A stretch of 64,000 nucleotides of DNA from Pseudoalteromonas aliena SW19 (GCF_014905615.1 NZ_AQGU01000029.1:372001-436000), one strand, 5' to 3'; shown: positions 20,025 to 29,316, counted from the first letter of the stretch. The notes: a model not told the origin generated them from the letters alone. Translations and numbers: made by a program.

Positions 20025-20537
20025 TTATTTTATTGCATTCTCTACTGGGCAGCCTTGTTTTCGACATACACCTTCGTTACACAACCTACATATTCTACGC
20101 GCTTCTATTTGCTCGGTTGAAAAATTACCGAGTGCTATTTCTATTAAACTTAAAAAGCTTGCCTGTTGTTCATCAGTAAATTTTTCAAGTATTTTAGATG
20201 TCACCGTTTCTCTATTACTTAGTATTGATTCGACCCTACAGATGCCTTTACCTGTTACACATAAAACAACGGAGCGGGCATCGTTTACTGATTTTTTTCT
20301 TTCTACCAGCCCCTCTTTTTCAAGTGTATTAATTAACCGAACAGCACCAGAGTGGGTTAAATCGAGCACTTTGCTCAACATATCAATAGTTTCATTGGGG
20401 TGATTATTAATTGTGACTAATGCGGCTTCGTGGCTAAGACTTCTGCCACCTAATTCAGCAATCTGCTTTTCTATATCAGTAGCTACAGAGGTCGCGAAGG
20501 TGCCTATTAAATTTGCTATGTATTTTTCATTTTTCAT
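20025..20537 (-). CDS. MarR-family transcriptional regulator with Cys-rich C-terminus
   Basis: From ATG 20537 the protein has 170 residues. The winged-helix core is clear: LSHEAALVTINNHPNETIDM, LDLTHSGAVRLINTLEKEGL and the wing VERKKSVNDARSVVLCVTGKG. The C-terminus is unusual, with five Cys in CRLCNEGVCRKQGC, suggesting thiol or metal sensing (inference). Upstream in-frame ATGs at 20564 and 20615 exist, but they would place two operator-like palindromes inside the gene, so the shorter start is preferred. It is divergent from the haloalkane dehalogenase gene and probably represses it and itself. Confidence 0.85.
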   Translation of the reverse strand: MKNEKYIANLIGTFATSVATDIEKQIAELGGRSLSHEAALVTINNHPNETIDMLSKVLDLTHSGAVRLINTLEKEGLVERKKSVNDARSVVLCVTGKGICRVESILSNRETVTSKILEKFTDEQQASFLSLIEIALGNFSTEQIEARRICRLCNEGVCRKQGCPVENAIK

Positions 20538-20550
20538 AAATTTAATTATA

Positions 20551-20565
20551 TGTGATTCGATCATA
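20551..20565. promoter_or_regulatory. Operator-like palindrome 1 for the MarR regulator
   Basis: TGTGATTCGATCATA matches site 2 at 12 of 15 positions and lies in the MarR-dehalogenase intergenic region just upstream of the preferred MarR start. Confidence 0.55.
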
Positions 20566-20601
20566 TAAATATAGTGACAAATTAAATAGCTTCGATTATT
20601 G

Positions 20602-20616
20602 TATGACTCAATCATA
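20602..20616. promoter_or_regulatory. Operator-like palindrome 2 for the MarR regulator
   Basis: TATGACTCAATCATA has perfect inverted arms TATGA / TCATA. It is exactly 51 bp from site 1, about five helical turns, as expected for two dimers on one DNA face. Confidence 0.6.
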
Positions 20617-20707
20617 TAATTGGGTTTGTGTTACTTATATTTACTTTCGATAAGTCATAAACAAGAACTCAACGTTAATAATTACTTAAATAAAGTGGAA
20701 AAATTTG

Positions 20708-21595
20708 ATGAGAAATGATTCAGAAACATTACGTTATGCAAAAAAGTTTAAAACTGTATTAGATAAAAAAATGGCTTATATAGATGAGGGCGAAGGCGAT
20801 CCAATCGTATTTTTACATGGTAACCCTACATCTAGCTACCTTTGGCGAAATATTATGCCGTATATGCAAGGACAAGGGCGTTTAATTGCTATCGACATGA
20901 TTGGATTGGGTGATTCACAAAAGCTAGACAATACCCATGAGGGAAGTTACTCATTAGCTGAAAATAGTAAGTACACATTTGCACTTTTAGATGCGCTCGG
21001 CGTAAACAATAATGTTACTTTAGTACTGCACGATTGGGGTTCAGGCGTTGGCTTTAACTGGGCAAATACACATCGCGACGCTGTAAAAGCCATTGCCTTT
21101 ATGGAAGCAATCGTGACCGATTTTCCAACGTGGGACGATTTTCCTAAAGATCTACATGGTCCGATTGGTACTCTGCGCTCAGCGGAAGGCGAAAAAATGG
21201 TGCTTGATGATAACTTTTTTATTGAAACCATATTGCCTGCAACTATTACGCGCCAGTTAACGCAAAAAGAACACGATGAATATCGCAGACCTTTTATCAA
21301 TGCAGGGGAAGATCGCCGCGCAATTTTAGCGGGCCCTCGCCAACTTCCGATTGCTGGAGAGCCTGCCGATACCGTGGCTTTAGTAAAAAACTATGCGAGT
21401 TATTTAGCCAATTCTTATGATATTCCAAAGCTATTTATTAATGCAGAGCCAGGTGCTTTTTTAGTTGGTTACGCACGAGATTTTGTACGCACATGGCCAA
21501 ATTTAACTGAGGTAACCGTAAACGGTATTCACTATATACAAGAAGACTCTGCGCATGAAATAGGTCAAGCTATTTCTGATTGGTTATCAAAATAA
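20708..21595 (+). CDS. Haloalkane dehalogenase, subfamily HLD-II (DhaA/LinB-like)
   Basis: The 295-residue alpha/beta-hydrolase (ATG 20708; a TTG lies one codon earlier) carries the full HLD-II set: oxyanion/halide-binding HGNPTSSYLW (Asn39), nucleophile Asp109 with halide-binding Trp110 in LHDWGSG, acid Glu133 in FMEA, and base His283 in EDSAHEIG. These match LinB Asn38, Asp108, Trp109, Glu132 and His272. The enzyme cleaves carbon-halogen bonds of haloalkanes to alcohol plus halide in the cytoplasm. It is divergent from the MarR gene with twin operator-like sites between, suggesting substrate- or stress-induced expression. It is convergent with the UvrA paralogue. Confidence 0.93.
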   Translation: MRNDSETLRYAKKFKTVLDKKMAYIDEGEGDPIVFLHGNPTSSYLWRNIMPYMQGQGRLIAIDMIGLGDSQKLDNTHEGSYSLAENSKYTFALLDALGVNNNVTLVLHDWGSGVGFNWANTHRDAVKAIAFMEAIVTDFPTWDDFPKDLHGPIGTLRSAEGEKMVLDDNFFIETILPATITRQLTQKEHDEYRRPFINAGEDRRAILAGPRQLPIAGEPADTVALVKNYASYLANSYDIPKLFINAEPGAFLVGYARDFVRTWPNLTEVTVNGIHYIQEDSAHEIGQAISDWLSK

Positions 21596-21630
21596 AAACG
21601 GGATGTGTTTAACTCGTTATATATGGATGA

Positions 21631-21654
21631 CGCTTTTATGCTCAATTAAAAGCG
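21631..21654. terminator. Possible bidirectional terminator hairpin
   Basis: Inverted repeat CGCTTTTA (21631-21638) / TAAAAGCG (21647-21654), loop 8 bases, between the convergent dehalogenase and UvrA-like genes. Confidence 0.45.
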
Positions 21655-21665
21655 CCATACTTTAA

Positions 21666-24194
21666 TTATTGCAGTAAAAATGGGGCTGTTTTACTCATCT
21701 TTGAACTTGCTACTTTTTCAGGTGAGCCTTGCGCCACAATTAACCCGCCTTCATCGCCAGCACCTGGTCCTACATCAATAATCCAATCACTATTACTCGC
21801 CACTTGCATATTGTGTTCAACCATAATGACGGTATTGCCTGCATTAACTAGCCTATTTAACTGCGACATTAACATTGACACATCCGATGGATGTAAGCCT
21901 GTGGTTGGCTCATCAAGCACATAAAGCGTGTGCCCTCGTTGCGCACGTTGTAGTTCGGTTGCTAGTTTTATACGCTGCGCCTCGCCGCCAGAAAGCTCTG
22001 TTGCAGGTTGCCCTAAACGTAAATATCCAAGGCCTACTTGCATAAGTGCATCGAGCGCGCGCAATATTGCGGGTTCATTTTCAAAAAAAGTGTGCGCTGA
22101 TTCAACCGTTAAATTAAGTACATCAGCAATGTTTTTATCACGGTATGTAACCTCAAGTGTTTGCTTGTTATAGCGTTTCCCTTGGCACACTTGGCAAGGT
22201 GAATATACGCTGGGCAAAAACAGCAGTTCAATACTTACAAAACCCACGCCCTCACAATTTTTACAACGACCTTTAGCAACATTAAACGAAAAACGCCCAG
22301 CATCGTAACGGCGCTCTTTTGCTTTTTGTGTTGAAGCAAATAGTTTACGCACGTGATCAAATAAACCGGTGTAAGTAGCCAGGTTTGAACGAGGTGTACG
22401 GCCTATGGCTTTTTGATCTACTGTAACAAGTCGGTTTATATTATCGATCCCCTCTGTAATTTTTCCGCTGGTGTGGGTTTGTAGTTCTTGCTCGAGTAAA
22501 TCGGCTTCGTCGGTTGGTGCTTCTGTGATTGTTTTTTGCCCAAGCGCTTGGTAAACAAGTTCAACTAATGCTTGGCTCACTAAGCTCGATTTACCCGAGC
22601 CAGACACGCCAGTGACCGTCGTCATAACACCTAGTGGAAATTCTGCATTGAGCTTTTTGAGGTTATTACGTTCAATATCAACTAACTTTAGCCATGTTTT
22701 TGGCTGCCTTTTAATGTTGTTTTCAATATTGCTTTTAGTAAAAAGATGGCGACTGGTATGAGAGTTTTTTACTTTGCTTAATCCCTCAACAGGTCCACTG
22801 TAAATAATTTCGCCACCGTGTACTCCTGCATTAGGGCCTACATCAACTATCCAGTCGGCGTGTTTAACAACGTTCACGTTATGCTCAACAACAAATACAG
22901 AGTTGCCAGCTGCTATTAGTTCATCAAGCGCTTTTAAAAGTGCTTGTGTATCTGCAGGATGTAAACCCGCTGAAGGTTCATCTAATACGTAAACCACCCC
23001 AAATAATTTAGAGCGAATTTGTGTTGCTAATCGCAATCGCTGTAGCTCACCAGGGGATAACGTTGGTGTTGTTCGCTCAAGCGATAAGTACCCTAAACCA
23101 AGCATGGTGAGTGCTTCAATACGGGTGAGAATATCGCTGGCAATACGTTGCGTAACAATGGCTTGCTCTGGTTTTTTTGTATTTTTGTTAACTTTAGTAT
23201 TGGCGGCGTTACTTAGTTTTTTAGCAAGCTCGTTTAAAGTAAGTTGAGATAGCTCGCCAATATCAAGCCCTGCAAATTTAACACTGAGCGATACTTGCTT
23301 TAGTTTTTTACCTTGGCAAGTAGGGCACTGCGATATTTGCATAAACTGCGATACGCGTTTTTTTGTACGCGGACTTTGTATGGTCGCAAAAGACTGTAAA
23401 ACAAAGCGTTTAGCGCTTGAAAAAGTTCCCATGTAGCTTGGATCTTCGTTGTTTTTTATCGCATTTTGCGTTTGCTCATAGGTGTAATCTGGGTATACCG
23501 GCACTGTTGGAGTCTCGTCGGTAAATAAAATCCAATCGCGTGCCTTTTTAGAAAGCTTATTCCAAGGCGTGTCTATGTCATAACCAAGTGAGGTAAGAAT
23601 ACGACTTAAATTTTTACCTTGCCATGCTGGTGGCCACGCTTCAATGGCGCGCTGGCGAATAGTTTTTGTATCATCGGGCACAAGTAATTTTTCGGTTACT
23701 TCAAATACTCGGCCTATGCCATGACATTCTGAGCAAGCGCCTTGTGGCGTATTAGGTGAAAACGCATCGGCATATAAAATACCCTGCCCAGCAGGGTAAT
23801 CGCCTGCACGTGAGTAAAGCATACGTAGCGCGTTAGAGATTGTCGTTATACTGCCCACTGATGAACGAACCGAGGGCGCGCCGCGTTGCTGTTGCAGAGC
23901 AACGGCAGGCGGTAGTCCTTCAATAGAATCAACATCGGGCTCATCAACTTGATCTATTAATCTACGTGCATAGGGCGATACCGAATCAAGATAGCGATGC
24001 TGCGACTCGGCAAACAGGGTTCCAAAAGCGAGCGACGACTTACCCGAACCCGATATACCTGTAAAAACAACCAATGCGTTACGTGGTAAATCAACATCTA
24101 CATTTTTTAGGTTATGAACGCGCGCGCCCCTTACCTGTATAGTGTTATTTGGATCTGATAAATTAATTACTGAATCATTATGTGTGGTTGTCAT
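21666..24194 (-). CDS. UvrA-like ABC ATPase (short UvrA paralogue)
   Basis: The 842-residue protein has two ABC ATPase modules with Walker A motifs GISGSGKSSLAFG and GVSGSGKSSLVS, signature motifs LSPGELQRLRLAT and LSGGEAQRIKLAT, and Walker B segments (VYVLDEPSAGLHP, LYVLDEPTTGLHP). Cys pairs CSECHG, CPTCQG, CKNCEG and CQVCQG mark the zinc modules. It is about 100 residues shorter than housekeeping UvrA (~940), with the missing part in the UvrB-binding/insertion region, as in UvrA2/drug-resistance type paralogues. It probably acts on damaged or drug-bound DNA; the exact role is uncertain. ATG 24194 is preceded by GGAGCAAAG. Confidence 0.88.
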   Translation of the reverse strand: MTTTHNDSVINLSDPNNTIQVRGARVHNLKNVDVDLPRNALVVFTGISGSGKSSLAFGTLFAESQHRYLDSVSPYARRLIDQVDEPDVDSIEGLPPAVALQQQRGAPSVRSSVGSITTISNALRMLYSRAGDYPAGQGILYADAFSPNTPQGACSECHGIGRVFEVTEKLLVPDDTKTIRQRAIEAWPPAWQGKNLSRILTSLGYDIDTPWNKLSKKARDWILFTDETPTVPVYPDYTYEQTQNAIKNNEDPSYMGTFSSAKRFVLQSFATIQSPRTKKRVSQFMQISQCPTCQGKKLKQVSLSVKFAGLDIGELSQLTLNELAKKLSNAANTKVNKNTKKPEQAIVTQRIASDILTRIEALTMLGLGYLSLERTTPTLSPGELQRLRLATQIRSKLFGVVYVLDEPSAGLHPADTQALLKALDELIAAGNSVFVVEHNVNVVKHADWIVDVGPNAGVHGGEIIYSGPVEGLSKVKNSHTSRHLFTKSNIENNIKRQPKTWLKLVDIERNNLKKLNAEFPLGVMTTVTGVSGSGKSSLVSQALVELVYQALGQKTITEAPTDEADLLEQELQTHTSGKITEGIDNINRLVTVDQKAIGRTPRSNLATYTGLFDHVRKLFASTQKAKERRYDAGRFSFNVAKGRCKNCEGVGFVSIELLFLPSVYSPCQVCQGKRYNKQTLEVTYRDKNIADVLNLTVESAHTFFENEPAILRALDALMQVGLGYLRLGQPATELSGGEAQRIKLATELQRAQRGHTLYVLDEPTTGLHPSDVSMLMSQLNRLVNAGNTVIMVEHNMQVASNSDWIIDVGPGAGDEGGLIVAQGSPEKVASSKMSKTAPFLLQ

Positions 24195-24410
24195 ACGCTT
24201 TGCTCCTATTTAACCGCGCTTTTACATTAAGTGCGCTTTGGACAATTTACTCTTATTAGTCGTTACTGCTACCAATAATATCGCAGGATCACTGAATGCT
24301 CGCTTATTCAATATATTACATAAAGTTATGATAATTGCTTGTTTACATAATAGGGTTGGAATGCGAATATAATTTAAATTGATTTATAGTTTAATAAGAA
24401 GGAACTGACA

Positions 24411-24812
24411 TTGAGCAAAGCCTTAATAATTTTAATGATGCTTTCGTGGGCCACTCAGGCCGATACACTTAAAGCGCTTAATGTTGACCGTGCAGTACCA
24501 AATAGCATGCATTTATCGTTTGCAAACGATAGCAACATAACCCCTAAAAAAGGGGATTTCAAAATCGTTAATTATGTATTAATGAGTAATGAAGAGGGCG
24601 AACGCTGGGCTGTTATAACGCTTACTAACTTATCGTCGGGCAACCGCGAACTAAGTGAGGAGCATTTACTTGCACTCTTTGCTGACGGCAGCCGATTCAT
24701 GCCAATGGAACTTAAACTCGGTTTTAAAGGTAAGGAAACACAATCGCTTACAGTATCGTTTGCCGATTATAAATTTCCTATTTTAAGTGTGTATTCGAGC
24801 AATGATTTGTAA
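24411..24812 (+). CDS. Small exported protein of unknown function
   Basis: The 133-residue product starts at TTG 24411, with AAGGAA 6 bp upstream. Residues 1-18 (MSKALIILMMLSWATQAD) form a signal peptide. The mature part is beta-strand rich (VNYVLMSNEEGERWAVITLTN, given in part) and may form a small Ig-like sandwich. No family recognised. It stands alone. Confidence 0.6.
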   Translation: MSKALIILMMLSWATQADTLKALNVDRAVPNSMHLSFANDSNITPKKGDFKIVNYVLMSNEEGERWAVITLTNLSSGNRELSEEHLLALFADGSRFMPMELKLGFKGKETQSLTVSFADYKFPILSVYSSNDL

Positions 24813-25357
24813 CTATTATTAGTGCGATCATGCTGCCTTAGGGGCATGTATTGTATTAAATGCCAATTTTGTAATTGGCGGGATCACCGAGATACTATTT
24901 GTGCTAGTAATATTTACCCAATCGAAAAGTATGGCCTTAAAAACAGAATAACAAACTCCTATAATGGCAAAATAGTGTGCTGTTGGAGTTACTTTTCAGC
25001 TTGGTAATATAGCAAAGGTTTTTAAAGTATTGAGTATCTGCAAATTGAATGTATTCATTAGTCGGCTTTGAGCGATAAGCGGTCATTCAAGTGAGTCGTT
25101 ATTAACTTAGTAAGAATAAGAGGAAACTTTCCTTTTTTTACATGTTTATATAAGTTACAGAAAGCATAATATTTATAGCTGGTAATAACTTACACTATTT
25201 GCTATTAATATAAGTTCATGAAATAAGGACGTTTTCGCGCTAAAATAGGGAAAGTGTCCTTTGATAAAGATGTTGAACTAAGCCGCTACGCGGAGATCCT
25301 ATTCTGACCATTTGAGCCACACTTACCTTGGGGTTATCCCATATTTGGAGGTAAGTA
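24813..25357. other. Gene-free stretch before the IS91-type element
   Basis: No supported gene. From about 25,225 the sequence has inverted arms AAGGAC / GTCCTT and then runs into the recombinase gene, so its right part is probably the 5' end of the IS91-type element. The left part shows nothing recognisable. Confidence 0.4.
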
Positions 25358-26189
25358 ATGAATACACTCATTGAACAAGTCAAAACTGAAATAGCCTATC
25401 TTGGTTATTCACAAAGTACCTGTAAAAGTTACTGCGAGCATTTACTTAAACTCAGCCATTATTTTAATAAACCACTCGATTTAATTACTGATGATGAGCT
25501 GAATATCTTTTAAAGATCCCGCTATTCGCAAGCTCTCCAGAGCGAGTCAAAAAATACAAATAAACAGCATTTGGTTTCTGTTTAAGAATATTTTACATCG
25601 CCCACTGAACTTAGACATAGCCTTGCCTAAAGCAAAACCTCGGGCACCTACTTATTTATCGCGTGATGATATTCGACGACTTATAGAAAGTTGCACGGAT
25701 ATGCGCTTAAAAACATTGATAGTGGTGTGTTATGGATGTGGTTTGCGTATTGGCGAACTGCTGCGCATCAAAGTGCAAGACATCGATGGACAGCGTAAAA
25801 CCATTTTAATTGAACATGGTAAAGGAGATAAGTCACGCTATGTTGTTGTATCAGATAGCGTGCTAAATCAATTACGTTGTTATTGGAAAATGTATCACCC
25901 AACGGGCTGGATGTTTTATTCACGATGGTTAATGGATAAACCCATGTCACCCTCAAGCTTCAGAAAGGCATTGAAAAAACATGCACAAATGTGTGGTTTA
26001 AAGCACTGTAATCCACATGTATTACGCCATGCTTATGCAACACATCAACTTGAGTTAGGGATGCCGCTTCATCAACTGCAGCATCAGCTTGGTCACAGTG
26101 ACATTAGAACCACGCAAAGTTACTTACACTGGTTACCTGAATTAGGGCATGGTGGCATTGATTTACTCGCAAGTTGGGGAAACCAATGA
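25358..26189 (+). pseudogene. IS91-associated tyrosine recombinase, frameshifted
   Basis: ATG 25358 starts an N-terminal SAM-like core-binding domain (MNTLIEQVKTEIAYLGYSQS) that stops at TAA 25511. The catalytic part continues one base out of frame, with open coding from about 25503 through PRAPTYLSRDDIRRLIE, GCGLRIGELL (first Arg), HVLRHAYATH (HxxR), LGHSDIRTT and the Tyr in SYLHW. A single extra base in the TTTT run at 25508-25511 explains the break; the restored protein would be about 277 residues. Such recombinases accompany IS91-type transposases of the ISSod25 kind. It lacks the extra domain of integron integrases. It overlaps the downstream transposase by ATGA. Confidence 0.85.
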
Positions 26190-27274
26190 GCGGCTTGCAC
26201 CTCGCTGATATTTTAAATTCTGGCCTTGGGAATTATCGGCAGCACCACATAATGAGTTATCAGCAGTTACGTGTCTGCCAACACCTTCAATCATGCAGAA
26301 CGGGTCAGCTCGGTTATCAAGCATGGCAATGTGATAACTGTAGTGAAGTACAACAAATTGGGTGTAGTTGTCGAGACCGTCATTGCCCACGTTGCCAAGG
26401 TATGGCAACGGCTAAATGGGTGCAAAGACAACAAGAGGATTTATTACCGTGTCGGTATTTCCACCTTGTTTTTACGCTCCCGCATGAGTTAAATATCATT
26501 GCGCACTACAACCCAAACGCGTTGTATCAATGTTTATTTAAAGCCTCATGGCAAACGCTGTGTAAATTTGCGAAACGAAAGAGGCATGGCCAGCTAGGCA
26601 TGACAAGCGTACTGCATACATGGGGGCAAAATTTAAGTCAGCATATCCACTTGCATTGTTTGATACCCGCAGGGGCGCTTAATAAAGCGCACTGGCATGA
26701 AATAGAAAAAGGCTATTTATACCCCGTTAAAGCATTATCAACAGTGTTTAGAGGGAAAATGCTCGCGGCGCTCAATGAATGCGATAGTTCATTCGCGAAG
26801 GTAAGCACACCAACCAAATGGTGTGTGTATAGCAAAGCCTGTTTAACGTACAGTGAAAAGTTAGTCAGTTACCTTGCACGTTATACCCGAAAAGGCGTGA
26901 TGTCAGAATCGCGATTAGTGTCAGCGACTGAAGAAACAGTGAGCTTTAAATACCGCGATTATGCAGATAACAACCGCGATAAAGTCATGACTCTGAGTTG
27001 TGATGAATTTTTACGGCGCTACTTACAACATGTATTGCCCAAAGGGTTTATGCGCATTCGCCACTATGGCTTTTTAGCTAATGCATGTCGTAAACAAAAG
27101 TTAGCGTTAATAAGGACTCAAGAGTCACACACATGTAAACCAGTGAAGCCAAAAACAGAAAAAGATCCATTGATACCACATTGGCCCTGTCAATCATGCA
27201 AAGTTGGCATCTTACGATTTATTGGTATAGCAGAGTCGGATGCGGCAACAGTTACAACAGAGCGAACGAGTTAG
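26186..27274 (+). CDS. IS91-family transposase (HUH, Y1)
   Basis: The 362-residue protein (from ATG 26186, which overlaps the recombinase stop) has an N-terminal zinc-binding region (CDNCSEVQQIGCSCRDRHCP, then CQG), the HUH motif HIHLHCLIPAG, and the tyrosine region YLARYTRKGV. IS91 transposases nick one strand and move by a rolling-circle mechanism. GGGGA lies 5 bp before the start. The gene appears intact although its companion recombinase is frameshifted. Confidence 0.9.
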   Translation: MSGLHLADILNSGLGNYRQHHIMSYQQLRVCQHLQSCRTGQLGYQAWQCDNCSEVQQIGCSCRDRHCPRCQGMATAKWVQRQQEDLLPCRYFHLVFTLPHELNIIAHYNPNALYQCLFKASWQTLCKFAKRKRHGQLGMTSVLHTWGQNLSQHIHLHCLIPAGALNKAHWHEIEKGYLYPVKALSTVFRGKMLAALNECDSSFAKVSTPTKWCVYSKACLTYSEKLVSYLARYTRKGVMSESRLVSATEETVSFKYRDYADNNRDKVMTLSCDEFLRRYLQHVLPKGFMRIRHYGFLANACRKQKLALIRTQESHTCKPVKPKTEKDPLIPHWPCQSCKVGILRFIGIAESDAATVTTERTS

Positions 27275-27600
27275 CGGGCTAGCCTGCTTAATAGAATCAA
27301 TATGTTAACCTGCTTAATTGTTCAGGCTAATAGCGGCTGTGTGTTTTAATAATATGGTTGCTTATCAAGCTAAATTTAGGTGTAATAAGGACATAATAAA
27401 CGCTGAGCAATGCAGGGACAGCTTAGATACGATATACACGTCAATGAAATTGGCTAAATATCGGTTAGGCCATAAAAAGCAAATTCCCATAGCATAAACA
27501 ATACCAACGCGAACACACCGAGCAGGTAGCGCCTCAGTCCAACAAGCGATTATGCAACACAAACTGCGTGTCGCATAAATACTAAAATGTTATATTTTAA
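27275..27600. other. Gene-free stretch with hairpin before the cyclase-like gene
   Basis: No gene seen. It holds an imperfect 11-bp hairpin TTATGCAACAC (27550-27560) / GTGTCGCATAA (27568-27578), and GTTATAT lies at 27589-27595 just before the gene. It could be a cassette junction (attC-like), but this is weak. Confidence 0.4.
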
Positions 27601-27612
27601 ATGGAGTTTCGT

Positions 27613-28515
27613 GTGAAATTGATACAATGGACACTTTTCATTGATATGCTTGGTTACCGAGATATTAATGGTGCGATTAATTCGGAGGCTAAAGCAAAGG
27701 AATTTATTTCTTTCATGGAAGATAATAAAGGTGGTTTGGATTTTTCTAATCGTCCTGAAGTAAAGGAACAATATAAAAAAGATAAGTCATTTGACCTTTA
27801 TATGTATTATGACGTTCAGCACGCGTTTATATCTGATTCTCTAATAATAACGTTTACCCCTAAAGAAGTTAAATCACTCAAAAACAATCAGCTAAAGTAT
27901 ATGCACTCTGCTAATGCTTTATTTATCATATTGATGCGCTTACAAGCTGTTATATTTAATTGTTTCTCCCAAAAAGGACTTTTTCTTCGAGGGGGGATTT
28001 CAACTAAATACTGTTATATAAAGGATCACTTTGTAGTTGGAGAAGGGTTAATAAGTGCTTATAAAGCTGAAAGTTCATTAGCAATTCATCCTAGAATAGT
28101 ATTTAGTCCTGAGGTTCTGGAAGATAAGCAATTAAAAAATAGTATTACGAAACTATCTGACATTATGTATGGCGGTCACAATATTATTAAGTTAGATGAT
28201 GATGGGGTGCATTATCTAGATTATTTGGGGTACAACCTTTCTCAAGTTGACCTAAACGTAAAAATGGTCTCGGATCAAGCTAAAATAAATTTGCCTATGT
28301 ATTTGTATGGCCTTGAACAGTCCAAACTATTCTTTCAGAGGCACTCCGAAGCTATTGAAGGCAAATTAACTGAATTAGAATCGCGAAAAGCTGGTTTAAA
28401 TGCATCAGAAATACAAAAACTACAAAAGGTTATTGATAAGTTTATTTGGCTAAAAAACTATCATAATTCAACTCTACTCAATCACGAAAAATTTGCTGAG
28501 TATGTTGTTAATTAA
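27613..28515 (+). CDS. Class III nucleotide cyclase-like protein
   Basis: From GTG 27613 (GGAG 6 bp upstream; ATG 27601 is an alternative four codons earlier) the protein has 300 residues. Two segments match the metal-binding Asp positions of class III cyclases: LFIDMLGY (Asp11) and AFISDSLIITF (Asp75). LRGGISTKYC, VGEGLISAYKAES and PRIVFSPEVL follow in the order seen in cyclase-like proteins. Some relatives of this fold are the PycC cyclases of Pycsar antiphage systems, but no Pycsar effector is adjacent, so that role is speculative. The C-terminus (~230-300) is helical. The gene runs into a truncated group II intron 6 bp after its stop. Confidence 0.6.
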   Translation: MKLIQWTLFIDMLGYRDINGAINSEAKAKEFISFMEDNKGGLDFSNRPEVKEQYKKDKSFDLYMYYDVQHAFISDSLIITFTPKEVKSLKNNQLKYMHSANALFIILMRLQAVIFNCFSQKGLFLRGGISTKYCYIKDHFVVGEGLISAYKAESSLAIHPRIVFSPEVLEDKQLKNSITKLSDIMYGGHNIIKLDDDGVHYLDYLGYNLSQVDLNVKMVSDQAKINLPMYLYGLEQSKLFFQRHSEAIEGKLTELESRKAGLNASEIQKLQKVIDKFIWLKNYHNSTLLNHEKFAEYVVN

Positions 28516-28521
28516 AATATA

Positions 28522-29193
28522 ATCGGGTAGCCGGAGGTCTCTAACCTCCAGCCCCCACACCACCCATCATGCGGGTCCGCAATGGGCGGTTCATCTCCCG
28601 TAATGAATATTGATCCAAATATCTTTCAATGACACTAAACCTTGTGATGCTAAATAGTCATTACCTAGCGCAATGTTAATTCCTTTTGTTTTTGAGCTTC
28701 TACAAGGGCCTTTACTGGTGATACCACAGGCTATGGCGAGTCGCTCGCTAACACCCAATTTCATTAAACTGCGTACTTTAGTGCGGGCTATTCCTTAATA
28801 AAGAGCGCCACTGCCGCCAGTAGCACATTCTTATCCTACGGCGGATCCAATGATCTAAATCCACTGTTAGCTGATAAGCGTTGGCTATTAAGTAGTAGTG
28901 TCCCCAGCCGCGTAAATACTGCGTGAGTTTATGAATTTGTAGGGTCATTGAGATCCCCCAGTTGCGGTTAGTGAGCTCTCTTACATTTACTTTAAATTTC
29001 TTTAGCGCCTGTTCGTGGATCTGCACTTTAGCGTAGCGGAAGGTAAACCCAAGAAATTTCGAGCCTGATACTGGACTGTAGTGGTACAGACCGACTCGAC
29101 TTTTCGATTCATTCACTTTGAGTTTTAATCGGTTAGTGATAAACGCAGTAATGTCCCGTTGGATTATTAGCCCTTCGCTTTTCGTTTTTACAA
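28522..29193 (-). mobile_element. Truncated group II intron (IIC type), copy 1
   Basis: On the minus strand the right-hand part of a group II intron is present. The reverse transcriptase C-terminus is followed by a domain V-like hairpin (GAACCGCCCATTGCGG / ACCCGCATGATGGGTGGT) and a domain VI stem (GGAGGTTAGAGACCTCC), ending CTACCCGAT. The 5' part is missing; homology stops at the GACACCC hairpin at 29194. The bases beyond the 3' end read TATATTTTAA. Confidence 0.8.
28591..29193 (-). pseudogene. Group II intron reverse transcriptase/maturase, 5'-truncated and frameshifted
   Basis: The frame from about 29193 reads KTKSEGLIIQRDITAFITNR, then the thumb/maturase region (SKFLGFTFRYAKVQ, ELTNRNWGISMTLQIHKLTQ, YLRGWGHYY), and breaks near 28780. 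The last ~60 residues (GIARTKVRSLMKLGVSERLA, ..., DIWINIHYGR) follow in another frame and end at TGA 28591 at the edge of domain V. A one-base deletion explains the shift. The catalytic reverse-transcriptase half (YADD region) is absent. It is a dead fragment. Confidence 0.85.
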
Positions 29194-29316
29194 AATTAGG
29201 AAGACACCCATCCTAATTGCTACTGAAACCGTAATTATAATAGATAGCCAATAGATCGATGACAACGGTTTATTAAACAATGGTGGTAAGCCCTTATCAT
29301 CTTGCATGGTATTCAT
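29188..29316 (-). CDS. Possible 42-residue hydrophobic small protein
   Basis: ATG 29316 opens a 42-residue frame containing DKGLPPLFNKPLSS, a hydrophobic segment (WLSIIITVSVAI) and the tail IRMGVFLIL. A diverged second copy on the same strand near 30238-30412 keeps DKGLPPLLNKPLSS and ends IRMSVLFI. Conservation of the peptide suggests coding, but the DNA lies in a repeat and only a weak GAG precedes the ATG. Function unknown. Confidence 0.3.
   Translation of the reverse strand: MNTMQDDKGLPPLFNKPLSSIYWLSIIITVSVAIRMGVFLIL
29194..29218. repeat. GACACCC hairpin, copy 1
   Basis: AATTAGGA / TCCTAATT with AGACACCCA in the loop. The same motif recurs at 30238-30253, 31338-31362, 43059-43074 and 43090-43105. 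It sits exactly at the truncated end of the group II intron. Confidence 0.65.

Larger units (their letters stand above)
25240..27330 (+). mobile_element. IS91-type element (approximate limits)
   Basis: Two-gene element with a tyrosine recombinase and an HUH transposase in overlapping frames. IS91 elements lack classical inverted repeats, so the ends given here are approximate. Confidence 0.7.

Noticed and set aside
25358..26189. Integron integrase (IntI) for the cassette-like cluster
   Set aside because: The recombinase lacks the extra IntI-specific helix region and overlaps an IS91 transposase gene, which is the known arrangement of IS91-type elements.
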